DNA of 64,000 bases from positions 62,001 through 126,000 of the forward strand of contig NZ_BAFZ01000004.1 in assembly GCF_000308575.1 (NCBI RefSeq), in the 5' to 3' direction. The translations under genes were made by a program, and so were the position numbers. The notes below the pieces were generated by a model that saw only the letters and a list, made by a program, of their open reading frames with translations, was not told where the DNA came from and did no database searches. How positions within the stretch are numbered: the stretch's first letter is position 1; each line of letters begins with the position of its first letter. This DNA is from Nocardia exalbida NBRC 100660. GTDB taxonomy: Bacteria; Actinomycetota; Actinomycetes; Mycobacteriales; Mycobacteriaceae. Of the stretch, positions 55,775 to 64,000 are shown in pieces.

Positions 55775-56737
55775 TTAGCGGGCGACGGCCTCCGATGCCG
55801 ACACTCCGTGGCCCGTGTCGGCTCCCGGTCGCTTCGGCGGCGCGGCGACCAGCGTCAACATGGTCGCCTCCGGACGGCAGCAGAAACGGTACGGCGCCCA
55901 CGGGGAGGTGCCGACACCCGCGGAGACGTGCAACCGGGTGTGCTCGCCCCACTTCGAGGAACCCTTCACCCGGGACCGGTCGATTCCGCAGTTGGTGACC
56001 AGCGCGCCGTAGCCGGGCAGGCACAACTGGCCGCCATGGGTGTGCCCCGCCAGCACCAGGTCGTACCCGTCCTCGGCGAAGCGGTCCAGCACGCGGGGCT
56101 CGGGGGAGTGGGTGAGGCCGAGCCGCAGATCGGCCAGCGGGTTCGGGGCGCCTGCGACGGTGTCGTACCGGTCGCGCTGCAGGTGCGGATCGTCGACGCC
56201 GGCGGTGGCGATGCGGATACCGGCCACCTCGAGGTCGCGGCGCACGTGCGTCAGGTCGAGCCAGCCGCGCTCGGTGAAGGCCGCGCGCAGGTCTTTCCAC
56301 GGCAGCGGAGCGCCGTAGGTGCGGCGGTGGTCCTTCTTGAAGTACTTCAGCGGGTTCTTCGCCACCGGCGCGAAATAGTCGTTGCTGCCGAAAACGAAAA
56401 GCCCCGGGCGGGAGAGCAATCCGCCGAGGGCCTGGACCACCGCGGGCACCGACTTCTGGTGCGAGAGGTTGTCGCCGGTGTTGATCACCAGGTCCGGCTC
56501 CAGCCGGTCCAGTTCCCGCAGCCACTGCTGCTTGAGCTTCTGCCCGGGCGTCATGTGCAGGTCACTGAGGTGGAGCACCCGCAGCGACGACGACCCCGGC
56601 GCCAGCACAGGCATGGTCGCCTCCCGTAGGACGAAGGCGTTGCGTTCGACCAGCGAGGCGTAGCCGATTCCGGCCACCGCGGCCCCGGCGGCTCCCAGCG
56701 CGGTCGTACGTACAGCAGAGGTCGAGATCACGGGCAT
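55775..56737 (-). CDS. Metallophosphoesterase
   Basis: 320 aa from ATG 56737, N-terminal hydrophobic anchor (TTALGAAGAAVAGIGYASLV). Calcineurin-like phosphoesterase: VLHLSDLHMTPGQKL (DxH), VINTGDNLSHQ (GDx), FGSNDYF (GNxD-like), LAGHTHGGQLCLP (GHTHGGQ). Homologous in place to Rv3683. Probably acts on phospholipids or nucleotides; substrate unknown. Divergent from the yqeY gene. Confidence 0.93.
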   Translation of the reverse strand: MPVISTSAVRTTALGAAGAAVAGIGYASLVERNAFVLREATMPVLAPGSSSLRVLHLSDLHMTPGQKLKQQWLRELDRLEPDLVINTGDNLSHQKSVPAVVQALGGLLSRPGLFVFGSNDYFAPVAKNPLKYFKKDHRRTYGAPLPWKDLRAAFTERGWLDLTHVRRDLEVAGIRIATAGVDDPHLQRDRYDTVAGAPNPLADLRLGLTHSPEPRVLDRFAEDGYDLVLAGHTHGGQLCLPGYGALVTNCGIDRSRVKGSSKWGEHTRLHVSAGVGTSPWAPYRFCCRPEATMLTLVAAPPKRPGADTGHGVSASEAVAR

Positions 56738-56870
56738 TTGCCCAGCATAGGTGACCTCGCTCAGGAGCGCCGAGTGTGTTTCCGCACAAGCGCCCCTTTT
56801 CTCGGCGGGAAATCGGGCCGCGCGGCAAATGTAGTGGGACCACCGCCCCGGAGCCGCTACCGTGAGCGGC

Positions 56871-57335
56871 ATGTCGGAACTCAAATCGCAGCTGCGAGCG
56901 GATCTCACCGCCGCGATGAAAGCCAAGGACACGCTGCGCCTTTCCACGTTGCGGATGTTGCTGTCGGCGATCCAGACCGCCGAGGTCGCCGGCACCCAGG
57001 CGCGTGAGCTCACCGACGCCGAGGTCGTCTCCGTGCTGCAGAAGGAGTCGAAGAAGCGCAGCGAATCCGCCGAGGTATACACGCAGGCCGGGCGCGGCGA
57101 GTTGGCGGCGAACGAGCACGCCGAGGCGCGCATCATCGACGAGTATCTGCCGACCCAGTTGACCGACGCCGAAGTCGCCGACCTCGCCGACACCGCCATC
57201 GCACAAGTCGCCGAGGAGATCGGCGAGCGTCCCGGCATGCGCCAGATGGGGCAGGTCATGAAGATCGCCACCGGGCTCGCCGCGGGCAAGGCCGACGGCT
57301 CGCGCATTTCGGCCGCAGTGAAGGCGCGGCTGTAG
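56871..57335 (+). CDS. GatB/YqeY-domain protein
   Basis: 154 aa from ATG 56871 (GTG 56862 possible). YqeY: SELKSQLRADLTAAMKAKDTLRLSTLRMLLSAIQ, EVVSVLQKESKKRSESAEVYTQAGR, MRQMGQVMKIATGLAAGKADG. This domain shares a fold with the tRNA-binding C-terminus of GatB; a stand-alone role is unknown. Separated from the divergent metallophosphoesterase by ~130 nt; a strong terminator follows. Confidence 0.95.
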   Translation: MSELKSQLRADLTAAMKAKDTLRLSTLRMLLSAIQTAEVAGTQARELTDAEVVSVLQKESKKRSESAEVYTQAGRGELAANEHAEARIIDEYLPTQLTDAEVADLADTAIAQVAEEIGERPGMRQMGQVMKIATGLAAGKADGSRISAAVKARL

Positions 57336-57345
57336 GACCGCGACG

Positions 57346-57387
57346 AGAAAAGGGGCCGCGAACCGTGTGGTTCGCGGCCCCTTTTCT
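57346..57387. terminator. Bidirectional terminator between yqeY-like and ponA2
   Basis: AGAAAAGGGGCCGCGAACC (57346-57364) and its exact complement (57369-57387) enclose GTGT. A 19-bp perfect stem flanked by A/T runs on both strands, so it works for both convergent transcripts. Confidence 0.9.
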
Positions 57388-57388
57388 G

Positions 57389-59758
57389 TCAGCGCGGGAT
57401 CGGGATCGGAATCGGGATCGGTGGCAGCTGCGGCGGTAGCGGCAGTCCCGGGATGCCCGGCGGCGGGGCGGGCGGCCCGGGCGGCGGCGCGGCCCGGACG
57501 GTGCCGTCGCTGATGTACAGCGTGATCACCGAGCCGGGGATCGCCGATCCGTTCGGCGCGGTGCCCATCACGGTGCCCTTGGGGCGATCGCCCGCCCCGG
57601 TCACCGGCGACACCTGGAAGCCCGCGGCCACCAGCGCCGCGGTGGCCTCGCCCTGGGTCTTGCCGACGACATCGGGCACCTGCGCGTTGTTCGCGCCGCG
57701 CACGTACTTGTCGTCCAGCGGGGGCAGGGCGGGCGGCGGGAACAGCGGTATCACCGGTTTGATCGCGTTGAACCAGGTGCGAGCGGGCTCGTTACCGCCG
57801 AACAGGTTGCCGTCACCGCAGTTGCGCAGCGGGAACGAGCAGATCTCGCCGGGGGTGGGGCTGTCGCCGTACGCGTAGACCGCGGCGGCCAGCGCGTTCG
57901 TGAAGCCGAGGAAGGCCGAGGAGCGGTGACTCTCGGTCGTACCGGTCTTGCCCGACATCGGGAAATTCCAGCCCACCGACTGGGCTGCGGCCGCCGCCGT
58001 GCCCGAAGTGTCGTCTTTGCTCATCGCGTTGGCCAGCGTATTGGCCAGGCCGGGCTCGACCACCTGCTCGCAGGCCTGCTGGGTCAGCGGCACCTGCTTG
58101 CCCTCGCGGTCGATGACCTCCTTGATCGGGTTCGGCGGGCACCACCGGCCGCCGGAACCCAGCGTCGCGGCCACGTTGGACAGCTCCAGCGGGTTGATCG
58201 CGACCGGGCCGAGGGTGAACGAGCCGAGGTTCTGGTCCTTGATCATGTCCGCCAGGCTCTGGTTGCCGTGGCCCGAGGTGCCCGCTTCGGTGAACGAGCG
58301 CATGCCGAGCCGGACCGCCATGTCGACGGTGGGGGTGACCCCGACGGCCTGGATCAACTTCACGAACGCGGTGTTCGGCGAGGTGGCCAGCGCCTCGGTC
58401 ACCGACATGGGCGACTTGTACCGGCCCGCGTTCTCCACGCAGTAGGTGGCGGCCGGGCACCCGCGGGCGCCACCGTTACCCATGCCCTTGGCCTCGAACC
58501 GCCCCGGCACCTCGAGCTGGGCATCAATGCCGAGGCCCTTCTCCATGGCCGCGGCGGTGGTGAAGATCTTGAAGATGGAGCCCGCGCCGTCGCCGACCAT
58601 GGAGTACGGCTGCGGCTGCACGGTCTCGCTGGCGTCCCGGTTCAGGCCGTAGGTGCGGCTGCTGGCCATCGCGAGCACCGGATGCGTGTCCTGCCCCGGC
58701 GCGACCACGGACATGACCTCCGCGATGTTGTCCAGGTTCGGGTTCGCCGCGTCGGTCACCGCTCGTTTCACCGAGTCCTGCACGGCGGGATCGAGCGTGG
58801 TCCTGATCAGGTAGCCACCCTTCTCGATCTGTTCGCGGCTGATGCCGGCGTTGGCCAGGTACTGCAGCGCGTAGTCGCAGAAGAAGCCGCGGTCGTTGGC
58901 CGCGATGCAGCCGCGCGGCAGGCCCTTGGGCTCCGGCAGCACGCCCAGCGGCTTGGTCTTCGCCTCGCGGAACTCCTCGGCGCGGCTGGGAATGTTCTGG
59001 ATCATCGTGTCCAGCACCGTGTTGCGCCTGGCCAGCACGCCGTCCGGGTTGGTGTAGGGGTTCAGCTTGGACGAGCTCTGCACCATGCCGGCCAGCATCG
59101 CGGCCTGTGAGACGTTCAGATCGGCCGCGTCGACGCCGAAGTAGGTCTTCGCGGCGTCCTGGATGCCGTAGGACGAGTTACCGAACGGGACCAGGTTGAG
59201 GTACCTGGTGAGGATCTCGTCCTTGGTCAGCTCCCGGTCCAGCGTGAGCGCCATCCGGATCTCCCGGATCTTGCGGGCCGGAGTGGTCTCGATGGCGGCG
59301 CGGCGCTCGGCGTCCGTCTTGGCCACCACCAGTAGCTGGAAGTTCTTCACGTACTGCTGATCCAGCGTCGAGGCGCCCTGCTGGACCTCGCCGCTGGCGC
59401 TGTTGGTGAGGAACGCGCGCAGCGTGCCCTGCCAGTCGACGCCCTCGTGGTCGGCGAAGCGACGGTCCTCGATGGACACGATCGCGAGTTTCATGTCGTT
59501 GGAGATCCGGTCGCTGGGGACCTCGAATCTGCGCTGCTCGTACAGCCAGGCGATCGGATTGCCCGCCGCGTCGACCATGGTCGAGACCGCGGGCGCCGTG
59601 CCCTCGACCAGCTCCGAGGAGACGTTGTCGACGGCGTCGGCGGCACGGTTGGAGACGAACCCGAAGCCGCCGGCGAGCGGGAACAACAACCCGGCGACGA
59701 GCACGGAGGCCAGCACGCAACTGCCGGCCAGCCGCGCGAGCGTATGTGTGATCGGCAC
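57389..59758 (-). CDS. ponA2: Bifunctional penicillin-binding protein PonA2 with PASTA domain
   Basis: 789 aa. N-terminal membrane anchor (VLASVLVAGLLFPLAGGFG), glycosyltransferase domain with catalytic Glu97 in VSIEDRRFADHEGVDW and QGASTLDQQYVKN, transpeptidase with Ser-x-x-Lys in GSIFKIFTTA (~395), Ser-Pro-Asn (TSPNTAFVKL) and Lys-Thr-Gly (GKTGTTES, ~604). One PASTA domain (~680-745, VPDVVGKTQGEATAALVAAGF) and a Pro-rich tail follow. Polymerises and crosslinks peptidoglycan. Divergent from whiB4, as in mycobacteria. Confidence 0.96.
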   Translation of the reverse strand: MPITHTLARLAGSCVLASVLVAGLLFPLAGGFGFVSNRAADAVDNVSSELVEGTAPAVSTMVDAAGNPIAWLYEQRRFEVPSDRISNDMKLAIVSIEDRRFADHEGVDWQGTLRAFLTNSASGEVQQGASTLDQQYVKNFQLLVVAKTDAERRAAIETTPARKIREIRMALTLDRELTKDEILTRYLNLVPFGNSSYGIQDAAKTYFGVDAADLNVSQAAMLAGMVQSSSKLNPYTNPDGVLARRNTVLDTMIQNIPSRAEEFREAKTKPLGVLPEPKGLPRGCIAANDRGFFCDYALQYLANAGISREQIEKGGYLIRTTLDPAVQDSVKRAVTDAANPNLDNIAEVMSVVAPGQDTHPVLAMASSRTYGLNRDASETVQPQPYSMVGDGAGSIFKIFTTAAAMEKGLGIDAQLEVPGRFEAKGMGNGGARGCPAATYCVENAGRYKSPMSVTEALATSPNTAFVKLIQAVGVTPTVDMAVRLGMRSFTEAGTSGHGNQSLADMIKDQNLGSFTLGPVAINPLELSNVAATLGSGGRWCPPNPIKEVIDREGKQVPLTQQACEQVVEPGLANTLANAMSKDDTSGTAAAAAQSVGWNFPMSGKTGTTESHRSSAFLGFTNALAAAVYAYGDSPTPGEICSFPLRNCGDGNLFGGNEPARTWFNAIKPVIPLFPPPALPPLDDKYVRGANNAQVPDVVGKTQGEATAALVAAGFQVSPVTGAGDRPKGTVMGTAPNGSAIPGSVITLYISDGTVRAAPPPGPPAPPPGIPGLPLPPQLPPIPIPIPIPR

Positions 59759-60125
59759 GAAACAAGACTACGGGTTGCCATCCGAGCCTTCTTGGCGGCA
59801 TTTGTCCGGAGGCCGTAACTGGTTGTTCGCGAACCGGAATGGGCGTGTCGCGCGATCGGGGGCGGCGTGTCGCATGAGGGCGCGTACGCAATCTGCCTGC
59901 CCGTCCAGTGCGCGCCCCGCTTTGCAGGGACGGACGTACCAAAAAATCTCGAGGTGGTCTTGCGCAAGCGCCATACCTTTACCTAGATTGAGAACCCAGT
60001 GTGATAGAGCTAACACTCAAAGTGGAATGTGGTGCACTTCGCAGCGGGGTTTGGGTGCTGCGCGGTGACAACGCGATTCTGGAGCGCCGTTGACCCGGTG
60101 TTCGGACTGCAAAGGGGCACACCAA
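59759..60125. other. Divergent promoter region of ponA2 and whiB4
   Basis: 367 nt without a gene. Contains A+T-rich patches (CATACCTTTACCTAGATTGAG, near 59973-59993) that could be promoter elements. No inverted repeat strong enough to report. Confidence 0.55.
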
Positions 60126-60449
60126 ATGCACATGACAACCCCCATCGCTCGATTGGACGTGGAGCAGGCCGAAGCAAGGATCGCCTGGGTAGCCCAGGCC
60201 CGATGCAAGGAAGTGGATCCCGATCAGTTGTTCGTCCGCGGCGCGGCGCAGCGCAAAGCGGCGACGATCTGCAGGCACTGTCCCGTGCTCATGCAGTGTG
60301 GTGCCGACGCGCTGGACAACCGCGTCGAGTTCGGTGTGTGGGGCGGCATGACGGAACGGCAGCGTCGCGCCCTGTTGAAGCAGCATCCGGAAGTGACCTC
60401 GTGGGCCGATTTCTTCCAGGCCCAGCGCCAGCATCAAGTGGCGATGTAA
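60126..60449 (+). CDS. whiB4: WhiB-family iron-sulfur regulator WhiB4
   Basis: 107 aa from ATG 60126; GTG/TTG upstream starts are not needed. Four Cys ligating [4Fe-4S]: Cys27 (QARCKEVDPDQ), Cys49 and Cys52 (ICRHCP), Cys58 (MQCGADALDN), then the WhiB turn GVWGGMTERQRRALLKQHPE. Sequence and place beside ponA2 and two ArsA-like genes fit WhiB4, a redox sensor. A clear hairpin terminator follows. Confidence 0.95.
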   Translation: MHMTTPIARLDVEQAEARIAWVAQARCKEVDPDQLFVRGAAQRKAATICRHCPVLMQCGADALDNRVEFGVWGGMTERQRRALLKQHPEVTSWADFFQAQRQHQVAM

Positions 60450-60460
60450 TCCGGCCACAT

Positions 60461-60494
60461 CGAAACGGAGCCCGCGCGAGCGGGCTCAGTTTCG
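60461..60494 (+). terminator. Terminator after whiB4
   Basis: CGAAAC-G-GAGCCCGC and GCGGGCTC-A-GTTTCG pair with one mismatch around loop GCGA, a 14- to 15-bp stem followed by TTTC. It lies between whiB4 and the convergent ATPase gene. Confidence 0.8.
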
Positions 60495-60543
60495 TTTCAG
60501 GAGCAATATTTCCGTTCGGAGCAATAGCGGATACGCCTAAGTA

Positions 60544-61683
60544 TCAAGCGGTCGCGCGCGCCGTGCCGGTGAGCTGATCGCCCACGACGCGCAGCGCGTC
60601 GAGATCGGACACCTCGAACGGGAGCGCGGTGACCGACACGATCGGCACCCGCGGATGCGCGCCGGTGAAGCGGTGCAGCAGATGCTGCTCGCGTTTATCG
60701 GTGACGACCCGGCGGGCGTGCACCCGCAACACCGCCGCGGTGAGCGGATCGGAATCCGCCACCTGGTCGGCGGCGGTGAGCGCGTGATCGCCGGGCAGCG
60801 AACTCAGCACCGGATGGGTGCGGTTGAGCACCAGCCCCGCCAGCGGCATCCGCTCGGTGGAGAGGCGGTCGACGAAGAACGAGGCCTCCCGCAGCGCGTC
60901 CGGTTCCGGCGCCGCCACCACGAGGAAGTGCGTACCCGGCTTCGACAGCATGGCGAAGGTCCGCTCGGCCCGCTCCTGGAAGCCGCCGAACAGCGACTCC
61001 AGGGATTGCAGGAAGTTCGACGCGTCCTTGAGCATCTGCCCACCGACGACGGTGGACACACCCCGCACCGCCAGGCTCATCGCGCCGGTCACGAGACGGG
61101 TCACGCCCCGGCCGGGCGCCATGATCACCCGGATCATGCGGCCGTTGAGGAAGTTGCCCAGCCGCTTGGGAGCATCCAGGAAGTCGAGGGCGTTGCGCGA
61201 AGGCGGGGTGTCGACCACGATCAGGTCCCACTCGCCCCGGTGGGCCAGCTGCCCCAGCTTCTCCATCGCCATATATTCCTGTGTGCCGCCGAAGGAGGAG
61301 GCGACCGTCTGATAGAAGGGGTTGGCGAAGATCTGCTCCGCTTTCTCCCCGCTGGTGTGCTCGAGCACCATGTCGTCGAAGGTGCGGCGCATGTTGAGCA
61401 TCATCGCGTGCAGTTCGCCCTTGGCCTCGGGGCCCAGCGCCACCCGCTGCGGGTTGTTGCCGAGGTCGGCGACGCCTAGTGACTGGGCCAGCCTGCGCGC
61501 GGGGTCGATGGTGAGCACCACGACCTTGCGGCCTTCCTCGGCGGCGCGCAGCGCGAGGGCGGCGGCGGTGGTGGTCTTGCCGACACCACCGGAGCCGCAG
61601 CAGACCACAACCCGGGCGGACGGGTCGGCGATGATCCGCGAAATATCCAGCGGGGCAGCCGTGGGATGGGTCGGCGTGCTCAT
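60544..61683 (-). CDS. ArsA/Get3-family ATPase (Rv3680-like)
   Basis: 379 aa. Deviant Walker A in [26 protein letters not shown], switch regions [15 protein letters not shown] and [23 protein letters not shown]. ArsA-like but with no arsenite-binding Cys triad. With the upstream partner it corresponds to Rv3680/Rv3679; this heteromeric ATPase is linked to redox or small-molecule stress in mycobacteria by published work as I recall it. ATG overlaps the upstream gene's stop by 4 nt. Confidence 0.93.
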   Translation of the reverse strand: MSTPTHPTAAPLDISRIIADPSARVVVCCGSGGVGKTTTAAALALRAAEEGRKVVVLTIDPARRLAQSLGVADLGNNPQRVALGPEAKGELHAMMLNMRRTFDDMVLEHTSGEKAEQIFANPFYQTVASSFGGTQEYMAMEKLGQLAHRGEWDLIVVDTPPSRNALDFLDAPKRLGNFLNGRMIRVIMAPGRGVTRLVTGAMSLAVRGVSTVVGGQMLKDASNFLQSLESLFGGFQERAERTFAMLSKPGTHFLVVAAPEPDALREASFFVDRLSTERMPLAGLVLNRTHPVLSSLPGDHALTAADQVADSDPLTAAVLRVHARRVVTDKREQHLLHRFTGAHPRVPIVSVTALPFEVSDLDALRVVGDQLTGTARATA

Positions 61684-62717
61684 CGGACTCCCTGTGCGGT
61701 GAGGTGTTCGGCTAGTTCGTACAGTCCGCCCAGGTCCATCCCGTCCGGGAGGGCGGGCAGGTAGAGCCGGGAGATGTCGACCTTGGCCAGTTCCTCGGCG
61801 CTGTCGTCCTGTGCTTGCAGCGTGGCGGCGTGCTCGATCGTTTCGGTGAGCAGCCCGTCGAAGTCGCCGTCGGTGAGGGTGATGCCCGCGGAGGTGAGGC
61901 CCGCGCGGATGGCGTCGGCGTCCAGTTCGCCGCGAGCGGCCTGGGCGCCCAGTTCGGGCGGGAGCTGGCCTTCGGTCGCGCGGTTCACGATGACGGTGCC
62001 GATGCGCAGGTCGGCGGCGGTGAGTTCGGCGATCGCGTCGGCGGTCTCCTGCACCGGCAGCGCCTCCAGCAGCGTGACCAGGTGAATCATGGTCTGATCG
62101 GAGTGCAGCAGCTGCGACACGCCCTCGGCCTGCGAAGCGATCGGCCCGCCCTTGGCCACCTCGGCCATCGCCTTGGTGACGTCGAGGAAGCCTGCGATCC
62201 GGCCGGTGGGCGGTGCGTCGACCACGATTTCGTCGTAGACCCGCTTACCGGACTTGTCCACGCGAACCGCGCATTCCTTGATCTTGCCGGTCAGGATGAC
62301 GTCGCGCAGACCGGGCGCGATCGTGGTGACGAACTCGATGGCCCCCATCCGGCGCATCGCGCGGCCCGCGAAGCCGAGGTTGTAGAACATGTCGAGGTAT
62401 TCGAGGAAGGCGTGCTCGATGTCCAGCGCCAGCGCGACCACTTCGCCGCCGCCGTCGGCGGTGGCGATCCGTGTCTCGGTCGGCGGCAGCGGCGGCAGGT
62501 CGAACAGCTGCGCGATCGATTGTCTGCTCTCCACCTCGACCAACAGCACCCGGCGCCCGCCCGCGGCGAGCGCCAGGGCCAGCGCTGCGGCAACCGTCGA
62601 CTTGCCCGTGCCTCCCTTGCCGGAGACGTAGTGCAAGCGGGCCTGCTCCGCGCGCTTCGGCCACCTTGTGTCCAGTCCCGGCTCCGCCGAAAGCGGCCCT
62701 GCAGTTGGTACTCCCAC
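61680..62717 (-). CDS. ArsA/Get3-family ATPase (Rv3679-like)
   Basis: 345 aa, GTG start. Walker A in [27 protein letters not shown], then [19 protein letters not shown] and [19 protein letters not shown]. Shares operon with 60544-61683 (4-nt overlap); probably a heterodimer. Arsenite binding is unlikely (no Cys triad). No tail-anchored substrate is known in bacteria. Confidence 0.93.
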   Translation of the reverse strand: MGVPTAGPLSAEPGLDTRWPKRAEQARLHYVSGKGGTGKSTVAAALALALAAGGRRVLLVEVESRQSIAQLFDLPPLPPTETRIATADGGGEVVALALDIEHAFLEYLDMFYNLGFAGRAMRRMGAIEFVTTIAPGLRDVILTGKIKECAVRVDKSGKRVYDEIVVDAPPTGRIAGFLDVTKAMAEVAKGGPIASQAEGVSQLLHSDQTMIHLVTLLEALPVQETADAIAELTAADLRIGTVIVNRATEGQLPPELGAQAARGELDADAIRAGLTSAGITLTDGDFDGLLTETIEHAATLQAQDDSAEELAKVDISRLYLPALPDGMDLGGLYELAEHLTAQGVR

Positions 62718-63163
62718 GATCGCGAGCCTATAACTGGTCCGCCACAGCGGGGCACCGGCCGTACCAGACGGGTGGGTCGCGCGGGCCGGTCTCAGCGCTT
62801 ACCCCCGCCGCCGCTCGAGTCCCGGCACACCCGGGTTTCCCTGATGAATCGCCGTCGCGCCATGCGAAGTCACGGGGGATGATCCGGACCCGTTTCCCAC
62901 TCCACCGTCCCAGTCTTCCCAGCTAGGCCACACCGAGCACCGTTCGTTCGCGGGCCGGGTGCCGAGCTGCCATGCCGGCGGCGAATCACGAACGGCCCGG
63001 CCTACCGCCGCACGCCCCAACGCGGCTCGCCCACCGGTCTCGAGTGACGCGTATGACAACGCCTACTCGCCGTTAGCGGTCCCGGGTCGTCTGCGGCGAC
63101 CTCGGCGGCTGTACCGGAGTGCGGCGAAGCCACCACCTCATGCACGGGGTGGCGCGCTCCGAT

Positions 63164-63429
63164 GCCCCGGTGTCCGAGCGCGAATACCGACGCCCCGGCG
63201 CACCGCAACTCCCGATCTCGAGCGAAGCGAGACCGTGCATCCCCCGCTGACGTCGGCAAATCAACACAGCCCTCGCATGCGAGCGGCCCCACTTCCAGAA
63301 CACCCATCCCATCCCGGCCGGTGTGATGATCCACTCACTCGAGCCGCACGCCCCGGTGTCCGGCGCCCGAATGCCGGCGCGCCCAGCACACCTCAACTCC
63401 CGGTTTCGAGCGAAGCGAGACCGAGCATG
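63164..63429. repeat. Pair of diverged direct repeats
   Basis: 63164-63240 and 63350-63429 both run from GCCCCGGTGTCCG to a CGAGCGAAGCGAGACCG end, roughly three-quarters identical by eye, 109 nt apart. Confidence 0.7.
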
Positions 63430-63433
63430 TTCC

Positions 63434-63528
63434 GTTCGCGGCCCGGCTCGCGTTTGCGCGGCCGCCGCGTAGGCGACGAAGGAGCAAGCGGCGGTCGCGC
63501 AAACGCGAGCCAAGAAGGGGCCGCGAAC
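63434..63528. repeat. Large imperfect palindrome
   Basis: 63434-63444 (GTTCGCGGCCC) and 63445-63468 pair with 63488-63511 and 63518-63528. The inner 24-nt arms differ at one position; the outer 11-nt arms are exact. Loop about 19 nt; a 6-nt bulge (AAGAAG) sits on the right side. About 34 paired bases in total. Confidence 0.85.
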
Positions 63529-63577
63529 ACGCAGCGCCGAAGGCGCTGCAAATCCAACACAGCTACGCTTCTCGCTC

Positions 63578-63739
63578 ATGAGTGATACGACCCTGTGGGA
63601 GTACGCGACCGTGCCGCTGCTGACGCATGCGACCAAGCAGATTCTCGATCAGTGGGGAGCCGACGGCTGGGAGCTGGTCACCGTGCTGCCCGGTCCGACC
63701 GGTGAGCAGCACGTCGCCTACCTCAAGCGGCCCAAGTAG
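63578..63739 (+). CDS. Small DUF4177-type protein
   Basis: 53 aa from ATG 63578: WEYATVPLLTHATKQILDQWG and WELVTVLPGPTGEQHVAYLKRP match DUF4177 (short beta-alpha domain). Function unknown. Corresponds by position to Rv3678A. 17 nt before the RidA gene, so co-transcribed. Too short for many gene finders. Confidence 0.88.
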   Translation: MSDTTLWEYATVPLLTHATKQILDQWGADGWELVTVLPGPTGEQHVAYLKRPK

Positions 63740-63756
63740 CGAAGGAGGGTGACGCG

Positions 63757-64000
63757 ATGACCCAGTGGGAGAAGAACCTCGCCGAGCTCGGAATCACCCT
63801 TCCTCCGGTCGTGGCCCCGGTCGCGGCCTACATTCCCGCGATCCGTACCGGGTCGCTGGTCTACACCTCCGGTCAGTTGCCGTTCGTGAACGGCCAGTTG
63901 TCCGCGGTCGGCAAGGTCGGCGCCGAGGTCTCGATCGAGGAGGCCAAGGAGGCTGCCCGGCTGTGCGCGCTGAACGCGCTGGCGGCGGTGCACGACCTGG
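63757..64000 (+). CDS. RidA/YjgF-family protein (5' part)
   Basis: ATG 63757 with GAAGGAGGGTGACGCG upstream; at least 81 aa visible, continuing past the window. RidA signature: AYIPAIRTGSLVYTSGQLPFVNGQLSAVGKVG and SIEEAKEAARLCALNALAAV. RidA hydrolyses reactive enamines/imines from PLP enzymes. Position fits Rv3678c. Confidence 0.94.
   Translation, partial: MTQWEKNLAELGITLPPVVAPVAAYIPAIRTGSLVYTSGQLPFVNGQLSAVGKVGAEVSIEEAKEAARLCALNALAAVHDL

Larger units (their letters stand above)
62718..63577. other. Long repeat-bearing spacer
   Basis: 860 nt with no gene I can support; short frames on both strands lack any family similarity. It holds two diverged direct repeats (63164-63240, 63350-63429), each ending CGAGCGAAGCGAGACCG, a 95-bp palindrome (63434-63528) and a small hairpin GCAGCGCC-GAA-GGCGCTGC (63531-63549). 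Confidence 0.7.

Noticed and set aside
60029..60577. Frame overlapping whiB4 in another phase
   Set aside because: whiB4 has all four conserved Cys in its own frame; this one is a shadow.
60544..62717. Arsenic resistance operon
   Set aside because: The two ATPases resemble ArsA but lack the Cys triad, and there is no arsB/arsC/arsR nearby.
62959..63585. Plus-strand frame of 208 codons through the repeat region
   Set aside because: It runs through palindromes and direct repeats, with Arg/Pro/Ala-rich translation and no domain.

Overview
The window is high-GC actinobacterial chromosomal DNA, most likely from Nocardia or a close relative. This is an inference. It rests on GTG/TTG starts, mycolata-type gene content (whiB4, ponA2, a MurT/GatD pair, a secreted cholesterol oxidase, an EspI-like MinD ATPase) and a gene order that, from memory, follows the M. 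tuberculosis Rv3716c-Rv3678c region with many insertions. No rRNA, CRISPR array, transposase or intact prophage was seen.

Region by region. 1-879: end of a YbaB/EbfC gene, then recR. 0.9-8.8 kb: LysE exporter, two small hypotheticals, an ATP-grasp/alpha-E fusion coupled to a transglutaminase, a lipoprotein/membrane pair, and a leaderless two-gene MerR operon with a perfect operator. 8.9-14.4 kb: gatD/murT (peptidoglycan amidation), a PPOX flavoprotein, then a low-GC insert flanked by a degenerate copy of the 3' end of a Tat-exported FAD oxidoreductase gene that is itself frameshifted. 14.6-25.8 kb: EamA/LysR pair, MinD-like ATPase, leuA with a leucine attenuator, TauE, a secreted S33 hydrolase, cholesterol oxidase and a voltage-sensor-only protein. 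25.8-36.8 kb: LtrA, small proteins, two TetR-controlled loci (one with a tandem RibD-like duplication), lysC-asd, a class IV aminotransferase and a serine hydrolase. 37-46 kb: permease, intergenic repeats, furA-katA with tandem Fur boxes, a class A beta-lactamase, an odd structured intergenic stretch, and a P450-TetR unit that appears to share operators with an FAD monooxygenase 3 kb away. 46-52 kb: ATP-dependent urea degradation operon (GntR, urea carboxylase, allophanate hydrolase). 52-64 kb: secreted protein, SDR without a catalytic Tyr/Lys, tRNA-Pro(CGG), a proline-rich membrane protein, then the conserved block metallophosphoesterase / yqeY / ponA2 / whiB4 / two ArsA-like ATPases / DUF4177 / RidA (cut by the window end).

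How the genes work together. lysC-asd feed aspartate-family amino acids and meso-diaminopimelate. murT/gatD amidate lipid II and ponA2 polymerises it, so cell-wall genes recur in the window. leuA is under ribosome-mediated attenuation. furA-katA form an autoregulated peroxide-defence unit and whiB4 is a redox-sensing regulator beside ponA2. The urea operon is a urease-independent nitrogen route. The least explained parts are the shared TGTCTA operators, the 42.2-42.5 kb structured stretch, the 11.6-12.6 kb insert, and the repeat-rich spacers at 38.5 and 63.2-63.5 kb.
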